A stretch of DNA of 64,000 bases, taken from the NCBI GenBank assembly GCA_003313425.1, contig NHZP01000020.1, positions 558,001-622,000 on the forward strand, read 5' to 3'. The notes under the pieces are model-generated. The model worked only from the letters and a program-made list of their open reading frames with translations, was not told the DNA's origin and did no database searches. Position 1 is the first letter of the stretch. Each line of letters begins with the position of its first letter. This document shows, piece by piece, positions 10,454 through 22,449 of the stretch. The stretch is from Pseudopyrenochaeta lycopersici (Eukaryota > Ascomycota > Dothideomycetes > Pleosporales > Pseudopyrenochaetaceae). Made by a program: the position numbers and the translations under genes.

Positions 10454-11540
10454 TTTTATCAGAATCATAAAACGCTTGGGTATAGCTAGCATTTGTGTAT
10501 GAATATATTCGATTCGCACTTCTCATTCAAGTTGAGCCTACTACTGACTATTCTGGTAAATGATAACTTGAACTTTAAAAATGAATTTAGACTTTGTAGT
10601 GAGCTGTGATTGTTAGCTAGAATTTCTTCCAGTATTGTTACTGCTTCTTCTAGACTGTTGAATTTGCTAATCACCGTCTTTCTTTCTCATTACTAAGAGG
10701 ATCTGATTACTTGTGTAGCGGCTGTATTCGGTATGTCTCACGGCGTAAACATTGGAATCGCTCGAATCATCTCACTTGGTTGACTAAGCGCATGCCATGG
10801 ATAAGTTAAGTTAACTTGTGTGATTATATATTCAGACAACAACAGACACACGTCAGCTGTGGAGCAGGTCATCGCATGCTGATTTAAGGTTTGTTTGCTT
10901 CTTCCTTGGAGCCATCCATGCATCAGCTATGCCGTTCAACGTGGCACAGCTGCATCAATTTCTCCACTCGGATCCCACTTTCGAGCGCACAACCTGCTGC
11001 AGCTACCATGGCTGTAAATCCCACAGCTCCAGAAAATAGCCTTTTGGAAACCAAACGCGGCTCAGATAGAGCGCCAGTAGCCGGCAGTCATCAAACGGCA
11101 TCAGCATCGGCTTACATTACATCGACTAACGGCTAACTACTACACCGAATCTCGCAACTGGCTTCCGAGCCTCACTCAACCCCGCCATCTGCCCCGCAGC
11201 AGATTATCGGGCCCTGACCAACCACCGTCCTTGGGTTTGACGGACTAGACACTTACGACAGACTTCCAAACGCGTCTATTCTCTGTTCAGTCTTAGTACT
11301 GCCGTAGGGCGTGTTGCGATGGCTTCAATTCCGAGGCAAGTTGAGCGGATCTGCGGGCATACATAGATCGGAGGAGGCGCTGTTTTGCTGTGCTTGTTTC
11401 CACCTTATATCCTATTTTCTTTCGCTCATCTCATCTACTTTACCTAGATTTTGTTCACAGTCGTACTTCTTCACTGTTGATTATTGTTTATCTTACTTTA
11501 CCAATTTGATTCTGACGATTAATCGTTGCTTGCTTCCGTC
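10454..11540. other. Intergenic region, no gene seen
   Basis: 3' flank of the thiolase gene, then the promoter of the aldolase/adducin gene. The stretch just before 11540 is T-rich, as is common in fungal promoters and leaders. Nothing else is supported. Confidence 0.6.
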
Positions 11541-12486
11541 ATGGCTCCCCCGTCGGCAATTGAACCCCAGAACGGTAGTGACCTGAAGCCGAGTGCCCCT
11601 GCGCCCCTCGAGCCTGGCCTCGACGAGGCAATGAAGAGTCGCCAGAAGTTGAAGTTTCCCACACCCCCAAAGTTTGATGATCCGTACAAGGAGCGCGCGT
11701 ATCTGAAGGGCAGGCTCGCTGCTGCTTTCCGAATCTTTGGCAAATTTGGCTTCGACGAGGGTGTAGCTGGACATATCACATTGAGGGTGAGTTCAAACGG
11801 TGCTCACGGGCAAGTTTAGTTGTGTAATTGGAATCTGATCAACCTAGGACCCTGTTGATCCTACAACCTTCTGGGTGAATCCGTTTGGCGTCGCATTCAG
11901 CTTGATCAAAGCTTCCGATCTTATCCTTGTAAACCATGCCGGCGAAGTCATTGATGGCGGAGAAGTCCGTCTCCTTAATACAGCCGCATACATGATCCAC
12001 CATGCGGTCCACGAGGCACGACCCGATGTTATCTGCGCAGCACACTCGCACTCCATCTATGGGCGTACCTTTTGCGCAATGGGCCGCAAGCTTGACACGA
12101 TTACGCAAGACTCGTGCGCGTTCCACAACGACCACGTGCTGTACGAGAGCTTCAACGGAGTGGTGCTCGCCGAAGAGGAGGGAAAGAACATTGCCAGCGC
12201 CCTCGGCAACAAGAAGGCTGCTTTGCTCCAGAATCACGGATTGTTGACTGTTGGTCAGAGCATCGAGGAGGCGGTGTTTTGGTTCGTCAGCCTCGAGAAG
12301 TGTTGCCATGCGCAGTTGCTTGCGGACGCGGCGGCTGCTGGCCGAGGGGGAGCGACTGTCAAGATTGGCGAGGAGGAAGCAATGTACACCCGTAAGACTG
12401 TGGGAAGTCACATGGCCGGTTGGTTCTCTGCCAAGCCGCTGTTCGATGTTATCCACAAGGAGACTAATGGAGAGTATCTGGAGTAA
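11541..12486 (+). CDS. Class II aldolase/adducin-domain protein
   Basis: Two exons (11541-11786, 11848-12486) encode 294 aa. The domain starts at about residue 50 and covers the rest. The zinc-ligand pair is visible as AAHSHSIYGR (His148 and His150), and a further His lies in LLQNHGLLTVG. The segment GVAGHITLR, followed after the intron by PVDPTTFWVNPFG, is the usual N-terminal block of fungal homologues, such as fission yeast Mug14. The family includes L-fuculose-phosphate-type aldolases and non-catalytic adducin heads. Metal ligands appear intact, so an enzyme is likely, but the substrate is unknown. The intron has a GTGAGT donor and splices in phase 0. The ATG at 11541 is preferred because it is the first in frame. 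Confidence 0.88.
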
Positions 12487-13369
12487 GAGAACAAATTGAG
12501 TTTATGAATCGGCAAAAGGGTCATTTGCAGGCGTTATGGATGCATATCTTGGAGGTCTCTCGTTTTTAGTAATCAATCATTATTTAGTGATGAAAATTTG
12601 TGTGACAGTCTCTTGTTGGACTGTGCGAAGCCTCGGAGACGTTGCTCTGTTTCCATTGATAATGGGGGAGTAGTAATCGAAGTGTCGAGCCATGCTCGTA
12701 CGACTCGGTATAACAAAGTCATTGATGGGAGAACTTTATCCGAGTGTGCTCCAACTTACACAATTGCATCAGCGAAATTGTGCTACAAATAAGGAAGGCT
12801 TGTCTGAATATCGATATGAGGACTTGCAGGAAATTCGACTATCCAGGCATAATCTTTTATCGAGAGGGGTTCTAGAAGCAATTACAGCAGCGACAGGGGT
12901 CCTACTAGACGACGATCACATGCTATTTAAGCGTGCAGCTACCCGTGGTCGACCCACCTCTATCCGAAGGCGGACGAAGAAACTCTGGAACGTATTACTC
13001 ATGCCTTTGCGACCACGTGCCTCGAAAGCACGTCGAGAAAGCGTCGTATCAGCTTTGGCATGAGGTTGCATGGCCACGATAGCCTGAACGGTATCTGGTG
13101 GTCAGGAGAGCAACGAACCCCTCACAAAGAGGAGGCCTGTGGGACGCCGTGGTGTCATAGCTTCTGCAGCCCGCAAGCTCGAGTTGGATCTCGAACGTTT
13201 CCCTTCACATCGTTGCTCGATATTTTTTTTATTTCTCCAGCCAATTTGAAGCTGTGATTGCCGTGGGTAAAGAATCTCCAGTCGATAGACGCCTAGCAAA
13301 CTCGTTTGTACGCGACTGTAGCACAATCGCGCCTCGCAGCTGCACGCAAGCGTAAGCTTCTTAGTGGCC
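12487..13369. other. Intergenic region, no gene seen
   Basis: Short ORFs are present (for example 12692-13063 on plus), but their translations show no recognisable domain. Treated as 3' flank and promoter. Confidence 0.5.
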
Positions 13370-15650
13370 ATGGCAAAGGGCCCTGCCGTCGTTGTTGTCG
13401 CGAGGTGCGTCTCAACACCGACTTGCCGCGCCTCCTCTGCTGACTGCGCATTATAGACATGGCGCGCGCCTTGATGCTGCCGACAAGACATGGCATCTCA
13501 CCTCTCCGACGCCCTACGATCCCCCCCTCACATACGGCGGCTGGTCGCAAGGAAAAGCACTGGGTCTCCGGATAGCGGCTCTGCTGCACCAGCGCGACAA
13601 TGAGCAGGCCGAAGCGGCAAAGAACGGCGCCAATGCTGATCTGGCGCATCTCGAGTTCAGCAAGCTGGATGCCTCGAAAGCGGGAAGAGCCCAGGGAGAC
13701 GGACTGCGCCGGCCGAAGAAGAAGCGCAAGATCATCATACACTCGAGTCCATACCTGAGATGCGTACAGACGAGCACAGCAGTGGCGGCGGGAATCTCGC
13801 AGTACCAGTCACCGACTACACCACACCTGAAGGTGCCGACGCCGTCAAAAGAGCGGAATGGCTTCCTCGGAACATCGCCGCTTGCAAAGTCACCAAATTC
13901 CAAATCGCCTCTCTCCCGACCACTGGCCCTCCAGCCATTGGCAGATCCCAAACTCGAAGTATTTCCGAGACCATATGCAGGGCCCGACAAGGTCCTGCTG
14001 CGTATCGACGCCTTCCTCGGTGAATGGCTGTCTCCAGATTACTACGAAGACATCACCCCTCCTCCCAATTCGACCATGATGGTCGCAGGTGCAAAGGCAG
14101 ACTTGCTACGGCGAGGCGACTATATCCAGGAGGTGCCAAACACCATCACAAGCAAGGGCCACTTTCCGGGCGGTTGGGTGAAGGGTGGAAAATCTGACAA
14201 TCCTCCAAGTGCGGAGGGTGGGGCCTTTTCAACCATGGGCAGCTTAGCTCAGGTCTCGCCATTCAGGGAGCGCTCCAGCAGCCATGGAAGTTCGTCCAGC
14301 CTACAAAGAACGAGATCAAGGGAGGCGATAGCATCCATGGTACTGCCGACACAGCGCATGCCGAGTCGCCTATATGAGGCACCTGTTCCATCTTACTCAG
14401 TATCTCCGGCTGACCCGATTCCGCGCGGGTACTTTGCACATGCACGTGAAGCCTGTGTTACGGTCGACTTCCAGTGGGACAGCATGCGTGCTCCTCAGGA
14501 CTGGGGCGATGGCGGGGAGTATGGAGATGAGTGGAGCACCATGCACAAGCGCTTCCGTAGAGGGCTGGCCGGGATGATGCAGTGGTATCGAGAACATGGT
14601 TCGGCGCCTCCGAAAGAGACATTCCCAGGGTTCATATTCAAAGTCTTGTCTAACAGACCGTCACCCCCCGTTTCAAATCAAACCTCAGATCCTTTCCCAA
14701 CCTTTGACGACGAGGCCGAGGGCGAGGATGAGGAGCTAGTACTGATACTTCTCACCCATGGTGCAGGCTGCAATGCCTTGCTTGGCGCTATCACAAATCA
14801 GCCTGTCCTGATCGATGTTGGTCTCGCCTCGTTGTCCATGGCAGTCCGCCGAGCTGAGCCGCGAAAGCCATCAGTGTCCTCGATTTATGACAGACGACTG
14901 TCTGTAGCTGACCCTGGAATGGCAGAAACATATGAGATGAAGCTGCTCGCATCGACTGATCACTTACGTCCTGGAGTTGATCCCGCGAAGCTCCAGGGGC
15001 CGTCAAAGGTGAATTCTCCTGCTGTATTGCCGAGCCCCTCACTCGAATATCGGCGGAAATTCAGTGGCTCCCCAGCGACCAACAGCCCCATTGACTCGCC
15101 ATTCTCGATTGGAGAGCCCTACAGGAGCTGGAACAGTTCTCTCGGTAGCGTGCGGCGAACAATGAGCTCGGGGTCAAACTCTCGCTTCATGCAGCAGCGG
15201 CCCAGCAACAGCGGTGCAGCCTCACCGTCCACGGGTCTATGGTCCGGTTCTCGAACGTCCACTATAGATGGAAGTAGTGATGGCCGCCCAAGCCCAAGCG
15301 CAGAGATGGCGTTCAATTTCGCAAACCAGTTTCCAAAACCAAAGCCAGCAGTTCCCGCTTCCAATCCACATAACAGTGCAGTTGCACCGCCAGAGGCAAC
15401 CCTCGAGACATTGGATTCACTCACCAGATTAGACTCCAAGGAAGAAAGCGAGACTGGCGATAAAGCTACTCCCCTGGTCAAGCCAAATGGACGCACAAGC
15501 AGTGTCAGTTCGCCGGGCCTCTGGGGCGTGAAAGCGCAACCAAAGGTTGGGAACGGGCTCTGGGGCCCTCCTAAGCTGGACGATGTCTATGAGCATGGCC
15601 GGGGCCCGAAGAGGCGGTGGACAGTCACTGAGAGGGAGGACTCGCTCTGA
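13370..15650 (+). CDS. Histidine phosphatase superfamily protein (phosphoglycerate-mutase fold)
   Basis: Two exons (13370-13404 and 13457-15650) encode about 742 aa. The first exon, only 35 nt, gives MAKGPAVVVVA and splices into RHGARLDAADKTW. This recreates the family's N-terminal strand plus catalytic RHG motif (Arg12, His13). The frame upstream of the splice in exon 2 is open but is intron. Other catalytic-core elements are SSPYLRCVQTS and the C-terminal ILLTHGAGCNALLG with its second catalytic His. Long Ser/Pro-rich insertions (about residues 140-180 and 250-330) and a disordered C-terminal third set it apart from metabolic mutases. It resembles large fungal phosphoglycerate-mutase-family proteins of unknown substrate; a phosphatase is more likely than a glycolytic enzyme. 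Confidence 0.88.
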
Positions 15651-17246
15651 TGGACCGACTGCCATTATCATTCGTTTCCTAGTATTATAAATTCTCAACT
15701 GCACTTTAGTGTTGCAATGCCGGAATTAATTTGGCCTTTTCTTTACGGGAATGGAAAGCATCGATGCAGCGAGCGTTGTTTTATACCTAAGTGTCTTTTT
15801 AAGGGACCAGCAGTTGGAATATACTGCTTGATGAATTGGTTGGAGCGATAGTGTGATTATGCATATAGCAATGATCGTCTCTACTCATTACTATTGATTG
15901 CTTCCATGTCCAAAGTCCGGTTTCGAAGAATGGGTGATTGTTTGTGATAGGAGCGGCTGTGAGGTATCTATGGCACTGGAAAGAATTGAAAGTTTGTCTG
16001 GACGAGCTCACCAAAGAAGGATATGACGAAGGATACGTTAGTGCTCACATTTATTGCCTCCATGGTTGCTCACTGAACTGCCTTTTCCAAAGCTTGTTTT
16101 CGCCTTGACTTACCTAGATTTTTACCCTGCATTTGGAAACATGACCCTGGAAAAGGCAAAGCTATCCCTATACCAAAAAACCTGAACATACCTATAAATA
16201 TACCTAGTAAGATGTCGTGCATGCGAAACTCTGCGCTGTCAAATCTGACAAAGCAAGCTATGTGGGGCAAAGGGAGGGGGATGAGGTGGAGTATGTGTCC
16301 TGAAAGAAATGTACAAATACTTTCAATTTCCACTTTCTATGTTTGCCACTTCTTATTGCATATAATCTGCTTATGGTTTGCTCACATGTCAATCACGTCT
16401 CAACGTGGTGATGGATCTTTGTCGTGCCGCGGCTAAGGGGAATACGGCGGCTGCTCGTACGATTCTCGGTATGCTCTCTTCTCCTAGTGGTTTGGGCGGA
16501 AGGGGAACGGTCAGCTCGTGTACGGTTGGGGAGCCAGGCTCATAGTTGAACAATGGGCTTGAAACATGTAGTGTTCTCAAAGTTAATGAGTGTCTCAGGA
16601 TATTTCAATAATGTGGTATATAGAATGCTGACGAGATTGTAGACAATTCGTTCTCGAAAGTGAATCTTTGATTCTACCTGCTCTTCCATTGGACACCATT
16701 CCCAAATCTAGAATGGTAGATGTGGCGTGAGGTTTGTGTGGGAGACAGGCTGTCCTATAGGACTACTCAACGCATGTGCTCTGCCGAGAGAAGGATGGGT
16801 CGTTGGATTAGCGGGAGGTCTGATAACGTAAGTTACTGGCCGCGTTCGACCGAAGGTTTGCTTGCTGCTTCGCGATCGTGATTTGCGGATCGGAAAAATA
16901 TATCGGAATGACCCGCGATATCGTCGACTTCGAACAATGCGCTTCCCACCCCGCATTCACCATCGGCTTTTCTGCCACTTGTCTCACTGTCACTCGTTTC
17001 TTGTCACACCTCAATTCACTCTTTGTAACTTGGTCAGTCGCCGAATCCCCCCACTCATCCAGTTCTCAACATTCCCCGCAAATCTGAAAATAAAGCACTG
17101 AACTTTTGCTGGAACGGTCTAGACCGTTGGGCTATCGAGCCAGTTGCCTGCGCTCCTTGGCACCAACCCATCAGCTGGTTGTATACATTGATTCAGCGCT
17201 CACGCCTTCGATGCTGTGTGTGTTTTCATAGTCTGCGCGCATTTCA
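15651..17246. other. Intergenic region, 1.6 kb without a gene
   Basis: Low-complexity, moderately AT-rich DNA between the phosphatase and histidine kinase genes. Several ORFs of 60-90 codons overlap on both strands and look random. No tRNA or repeat was seen. It probably holds the kinase promoter and long UTRs. Confidence 0.5.
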
Positions 17247-20200
17247 ATGCCTCCGGTGGGCAGCCAGCGCGCGACCTTTTTTCCAAAGGCAGATGCTGCG
17301 GTTCTCCAATCTAGGCACATCCCACCGTTACCGGAGAGTCGGCCAACTGTAGTATCACCAATTCTTGATGTCGACAATCACGACAAGGCACTCAACGCCT
17401 GGTCCGTCGAGGTCGCCGAATCTGTCTATCCCACTAAAGATAACATTTGGACTCCTGCAACGATACCAGAGAGGCCGTCATGTCCGCCACGATGTATCGC
17501 AGACCGCTATCTATTCCCTGTGCTGACACGCAATGAGAGGCTCAGGCTGACCATGCTGTTTTACTACACACGGGGTGTGCTTGAAGATCATGAACTCATG
17601 TCACGGCTGCAGGAAAAAGTTATCCTAGCGAAAGAGACTGTAGGGTGGGAATTCGTAATAGCAGGTCTCCTGAACCATAACACGTATACCCGTATGGTCA
17701 CCGTTGGACTTCCATTAGCGGTTCTCCCGCGTCGTGAGAGTACTTGTGCGCATACTGTCAACCAACCTCCAGGTGTATGTGCGCGGTATTAACACCTCTT
17801 ATGATTTCTGCTGAATTTTTCTAGACAGTCTTCACGTTACTGAATATGGTCGAGGATTGGCGCTTTAAAGAGTCACCCCATGTAGACCAAGGTGGCCTTC
17901 GCGCTTATGCTGGTGTTCCACTTCGATTCGAGACGGAGTATGGAGAACATGTGGCATTTGGATCTCTTTGTGTGGCGTCCAACTCGGCACAGGAGCAATT
18001 ATCCATCGCACAACAAAGATCATTGGGTCGTCTCGCCGATTGGATTGTTGCAGACATCGTTCACAGTGCAAGAGCACGTCGTCAGCGAGACCGGAGGAGA
18101 ATGCTGGATCTCCTCGCAAAAGCACAGAAGCAATGTGACGAAGATGTCAACATGGAGGAGGCGATCCCAGAGCTGTTATCAGAAGCTTATCCTTCCACGA
18201 CCGTCGGCATATATCAGACTACAAGTGACCAGATTACTCTCGATGGTGGAACAATATTCAGGACTTCTGAACTCGAACACGGTTTGTGGGAAGACTGCGA
18301 TTATTTCGACTACGTAATCGAGGAACTCAATCACCAGGAGATGGTTGCGCCTAGGGTCGTGCGTGTCATCTCCACACAGTGCGCGAGCCCGCGTACACCG
18401 ACCTTCCTGGTGGTGGGTTCAAAGGATTTTCGCTTAGTTTTCGATGATGTGGACTCCTGGTTCGTACAAATGTGCGCGACAATACTGTGTCGGTACTGGC
18501 AGGGTCAAGATCTCAAAGAAGCCATGGCAGCAAAAGAAACATTCCTACGCGGAATCACACATCAGCTCCGGACACCCATCCATGGCATTTTGGGATCTGT
18601 TGAATTATTGACCGAGGAATTGAAGTCGCGGAACGTGGTTCCCTCGACCGCAGCATCCTCGCCGAGTGTGACTCCAGATGCTGAACAGCTTGATCCATAC
18701 GTGTACATCAAGACCATAAGGACATCTGCACGGGAACTCATTGGCACTGTGAACAGCTTGATCAAACTGAATCGGTGGGCGGATATCGCTCAAGCGGAAC
18801 GTGTCGTAGCATTACACAAGATCTCTGACATCCAGGCTGCTTTACTCAATGAGACATTGCCCGCACTACCAGACTACCTCTCGAACAGGCCGACCATCCT
18901 TTGCGTCCATGATTTGCCAGCCAATTGCGATACAATTGCGATGGATATGCGCCTCTTTCTCGATTGCATTCAGCCACTCATCGTAAATGCGGCTCAGAAC
19001 ACCGCTGGCGGTGTTGTGGCTGTGACACTATCGCTCACTGAAGACTACCAATCGCTCATTGTCGACGTTCAGGATAATGGAAGTGGAATTGCGGCGGACA
19101 ATTGTGACCGAATATTCAACGCATACGAGAAAGTCGACTTGAACACCACAGACGCTGGCCTTGGGCTAACACTGGCATCCAAATCTGCCACCTTGATGAA
19201 TGGCAATGTTACATTGGTATCGTCCAAGCTAGGCCAAGGTTCACATTTTAGAGCTACGTTCCATGAACCAATCTGTGCCAGCTCTTTCCCACCACCTCGT
19301 TTGTTAAAAGAAAGACTTGTTCAGCTTCCAGCGACGTTTCACCGATTCTCATCCCAGGTGCAAACGTCAGCGCTGGGGCACTACTTTAGTAAATACTTAA
19401 TCAATCACGGCTATACCGAGTCTGAGACGCCCGAAGGCTCGTTCCTCGTTCTGGAGTATACGCCCAACCTTGCACAACTTTACAGCCAGGTCTCAGACAT
19501 CAGTACTGGTCAGGTCGCTATTTGCCTAGTCCCGGAGTCCGTTTACTTTCTCGACTTTTACGGAGAACCTATCAGAAGACAGGACAGTGTTGTATACGTC
19601 CAAGGACCATTTCTATCGAGTACTCTCGAGGCAGCTTTAGAACAAACAGACAAGATACTCACAGAGTTTGGAGCTTCTACGTTGGACTCAGGAAGCTGTC
19701 CGTTTGGCGGTGTTGCTCTTGATCCTTCCTCAAACCCACCTCTACCGGAAACGGAGGGCCCACCTGCCCTCCCACTTCATCGGGGTTCCATATTTCCCCC
19801 AACGATACAAACGGAGCTTGCTCAATCAGTGGAAAGAATGCATATTGGATCAGACTCAACAAATCTTCTTATGCCTTCGTCAATACCGTCGCTCAAACCG
19901 ATGACCCTACTTGTGGACGATAATGCAATCAATCTCCGTCTTCTAGAGATGTACTGCAACCGCCGAGGCATCCCATATCGAACAGCAAAAGACGGGAAAG
20001 AAGCTGTTCAAATCTTCTCGGAGTCATGTTCACCTTCAACAGCTACGTACGATGCGCTTATACGACAAGAACTACATACTCAGCCCTTTAAGCTTATTTT
20101 GATGGACCTTCAGATGCCGGTGTGTGACGGCATTGACGCGACACGACAGATTCGCGACACTGAAAAACTGCACGGACTAGAGAAGAGTGTGATATTCATT

Positions 20201-20335
20201 GTCACAGGCCAGGACTCAGTGGCCGATCGCACAAATGCCGAAGATGCGGGCGCTGATGGGTATCTTGTCAAACCAGTGGGTCCGAAAGTTTTGGACAGAT
20301 GGGTGAAGCATTGGTTTCCAGATGCTGAGTTATGA
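17247..20335 (+). CDS. Hybrid histidine kinase with N-terminal GAF domain
   Basis: Two exons (17247-17774, 17825-20335) encode about 1012 aa. Order: GAF-like sensor (about 95-250; RAYAGVPLRFE, FGSLCVASN), a linker helix with repeated Arg, HisKA with the H-box ITHQLRTPIHG (phospho-acceptor His422), HATPase with N-box (IVNAAQNTAGG), G1 (DVQDNGSGIA) and G2 (DAGLGLTLASK), then a receiver domain from about residue 870 with LLVDDNAIN and phospho-acceptor Asp937 in LMDLQMPVCDG. The conserved Lys is in GYLVKPVG. No transmembrane helix, so it is probably cytosolic. It would feed a phosphorelay through an HPt protein. The intron is 50 nt in phase 0 (GTATGT donor). This type of GAF-kinase is numerous in Dothideomycetes; the stimulus is unknown. 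Confidence 0.93.
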
Positions 20336-20684
20336 ATGAAATGTGTAATATTTGTCCCGAATTTATGATGCGCATAGCAAGCAAAGATATGTAATTTCAC
20401 TTGAAGGAGTTCGGACATAATATACCTGTTCGAGTTCATTTGGCTGGTTTAGTGATTATGTCATCGAACTTCCAGCTCATGTTCAATGTTCGTCCAACAA
20501 TCATTGGTTCTACCTACATATCGGTTTGACCCAGAACAGCTGAACTTTGATATTTCCCAGCTATGAATGTAATCTTGTCTCTTCTGTCCCGTGACCCTTA
20601 GGAACATGACCGATCAGCGTCACTTTACCGTGTTGAACCCACCACGTCCCTCTTTCTCATAAGCTTCGACTCTTGTAGGCAGCC
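20336..20684. other. Short intergenic region
   Basis: Between the histidine kinase stop and the FAD oxidase start, both on plus. No coding or structural feature was seen. Confidence 0.6.
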
Positions 20685-22340
20685 ATGGTGTTTTCATCAA
20701 TCCTGATCACGATCATTCTAATTCTAATTACTTCATTCTACATAATATACCGTTTGCGTATTCAGTCTTCGCAAATAAGGCGGAATGTAGAAGCAGAGAA
20801 GCCAGGCGATTTACACTATGAAGAGAGCTTGTCAGAACCAACACGACGGCTTAGGGCGAAATTGACCGCAGCGCTTCAGGGGAGTGTATTATTGCCAGGA
20901 GATTCTCTCAAATTCAAACAGTCGATGAACGCGTACTGGGATCAAAAGGCCTGCGAAGTCATCCCGGCGTGTGTTGTTCGACCCCGCAACGTCGAGGAGC
21001 TATCTCAGGCGGTCAGGATCCTGAAGATCGAATTCGATCGGCGAAGTATGGATGAAAACTTTTTAGAGGGTTCAAAGGAAGGCCTCTTTGCTGTTCGAGG
21101 TGGCGGTCACTCTCCCGTTGTTGGCGCATCAAGCATCAATGGCGGCGCTGTCATCGACATGTGCCTCTTCAATGAAGTCACGCCTACTAAGGACGGCAAA
21201 TGCGTGGTTATCGGTGCTGGATGCAAATGGATCGATGTCTACAGAAAACTCGAGGCAAAAGGTCTTGCTGTTGCGGGAGGCAGGAATTCCGCAGTCGGAG
21301 TGGGAGGTTTGACGTTGGGCGGTGGATTGTCGTTTTTCTCTCCGCGCTACGGCTTTGTATGCTCCAACATTATTGAATATGAGGTCGTGTTAGCAGATGG
21401 TACCGTAACAAAGGCTTCGGCGACGTCGAACCCGAACCTATGGTGCGCACTCAAGGGTGGCTCGAACAACTTTGGTATTGCTACGCGCTTTACAGCTCGC
21501 AGCTTTCCTTTTACCGACATTTGGAGTGGATTTCTGTATTTGCCGCCGTGGCAGGCATCGAAAGTTCTTGCGGCTTTTCACGAATTCGTCAACAGGGTTG
21601 TCACAAATGACGAGGGTAAGACGTATGATCAGTACGCTGCTGGTCCACTAGCATGCTTCACATACCTACAACCGCTCGGCATCCAGGCCATCGCCGTGAA
21701 CCTCGTACACACCAATCCACCCAGGAACGATAAGAAATGGCCGATCTGTTGGCGAAACTCTGCGTTTTCAAACATCTGGCGCTTTTGGAGCACGTGTCAG
21801 GTGCGCAGCCTGACGAGTGCAACAGATGAGTTGAGTGTTTTGAACCCGCCTGGCCGACGGCAAGAGTTCGGTACGACGACTATCAAGAATGATAAAGCCA
21901 CGATTGAAGCAGTGCATAGAGCATACCGCGACGCTATTATCACTATCCGTAAACACAGTATTAGAGCCATGTCATGGACGCTCGTCCTGCAGCCACTCCT
22001 GCCAGAATGGGCGCGCAAGGGCGATGAGAACTCCCTCGGTCTATCTTCTTCTTCCAACGAACCCTTAATTAATGTCAGTTTTACGGTGAACTGGGCGCTA
22101 GCTAAAGATGATGGACTTGTACAGCAGATAACCAAGGCAGCAATTGAACAGATTGACAGATTTGCAGAGGGACATGGAACGGCGCACCCATACAGGTACC
22201 TTAACTACTGTGCGAGTTGGCAGAAGCCATTGGAAAGTTACGGGAAAGACAATTTAGCCTTCTTGAGGACAGTGGGTAGGACGTACGATCCGGAAGGACT
22301 TTTTCAAAGAGGATGTGTGGGGGGATTCAAATTGAACTGA
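20685..22340 (+). CDS. FAD-linked oxidoreductase (BBE/PCMH type), membrane-anchored
   Basis: A single exon of 551 aa. Residues 1-22 are strongly hydrophobic, giving a signal anchor or uncleaved signal. The FAD-binding PCMH domain covers about 85-270. FAVRGGGHSPVVG contains His142, the usual site of covalent 8-alpha-histidyl FAD attachment. The SVGVGGLTLGGGLSFFSPRYG-type segment, seen here as AVGVGGLTLGGG, has no Cys before it, so a single covalent bond rather than the bicovalent type is expected. The C-terminal YLNYCASWQKPLESYG and YDPEGLFQRG correspond to the berberine-bridge C-terminal block. Such oxidases act on alcohols, carbohydrates or secondary metabolites; no biosynthetic cluster surrounds it, so the substrate remains open. 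Confidence 0.9.
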   Translation: MVFSSILITIILILITSFYIIYRLRIQSSQIRRNVEAEKPGDLHYEESLSEPTRRLRAKLTAALQGSVLLPGDSLKFKQSMNAYWDQKACEVIPACVVRPRNVEELSQAVRILKIEFDRRSMDENFLEGSKEGLFAVRGGGHSPVVGASSINGGAVIDMCLFNEVTPTKDGKCVVIGAGCKWIDVYRKLEAKGLAVAGGRNSAVGVGGLTLGGGLSFFSPRYGFVCSNIIEYEVVLADGTVTKASATSNPNLWCALKGGSNNFGIATRFTARSFPFTDIWSGFLYLPPWQASKVLAAFHEFVNRVVTNDEGKTYDQYAAGPLACFTYLQPLGIQAIAVNLVHTNPPRNDKKWPICWRNSAFSNIWRFWSTCQVRSLTSATDELSVLNPPGRRQEFGTTTIKNDKATIEAVHRAYRDAIITIRKHSIRAMSWTLVLQPLLPEWARKGDENSLGLSSSSNEPLINVSFTVNWALAKDDGLVQQITKAAIEQIDRFAEGHGTAHPYRYLNYCASWQKPLESYGKDNLAFLRTVGRTYDPEGLFQRGCVGGFKLN

Positions 22341-22449
22341 ATATTTGGATTTCATTTTTCATTTACTTCGTTCTACACAGAATATCTTTTGCTTTCTAGA
22401 AATCTTCAAGTACAAGCCGTTCGAACTCTGCTGCGATTTAGCACTAGAC

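Noticed and set aside
13392..13456. Open frame extending the phosphatase upstream (MLSRGASQHRLAAPPLL...)
   Set aside because: It is intron sequence. Splicing 13404 to 13457 creates the catalytic ARHG motif in phase.
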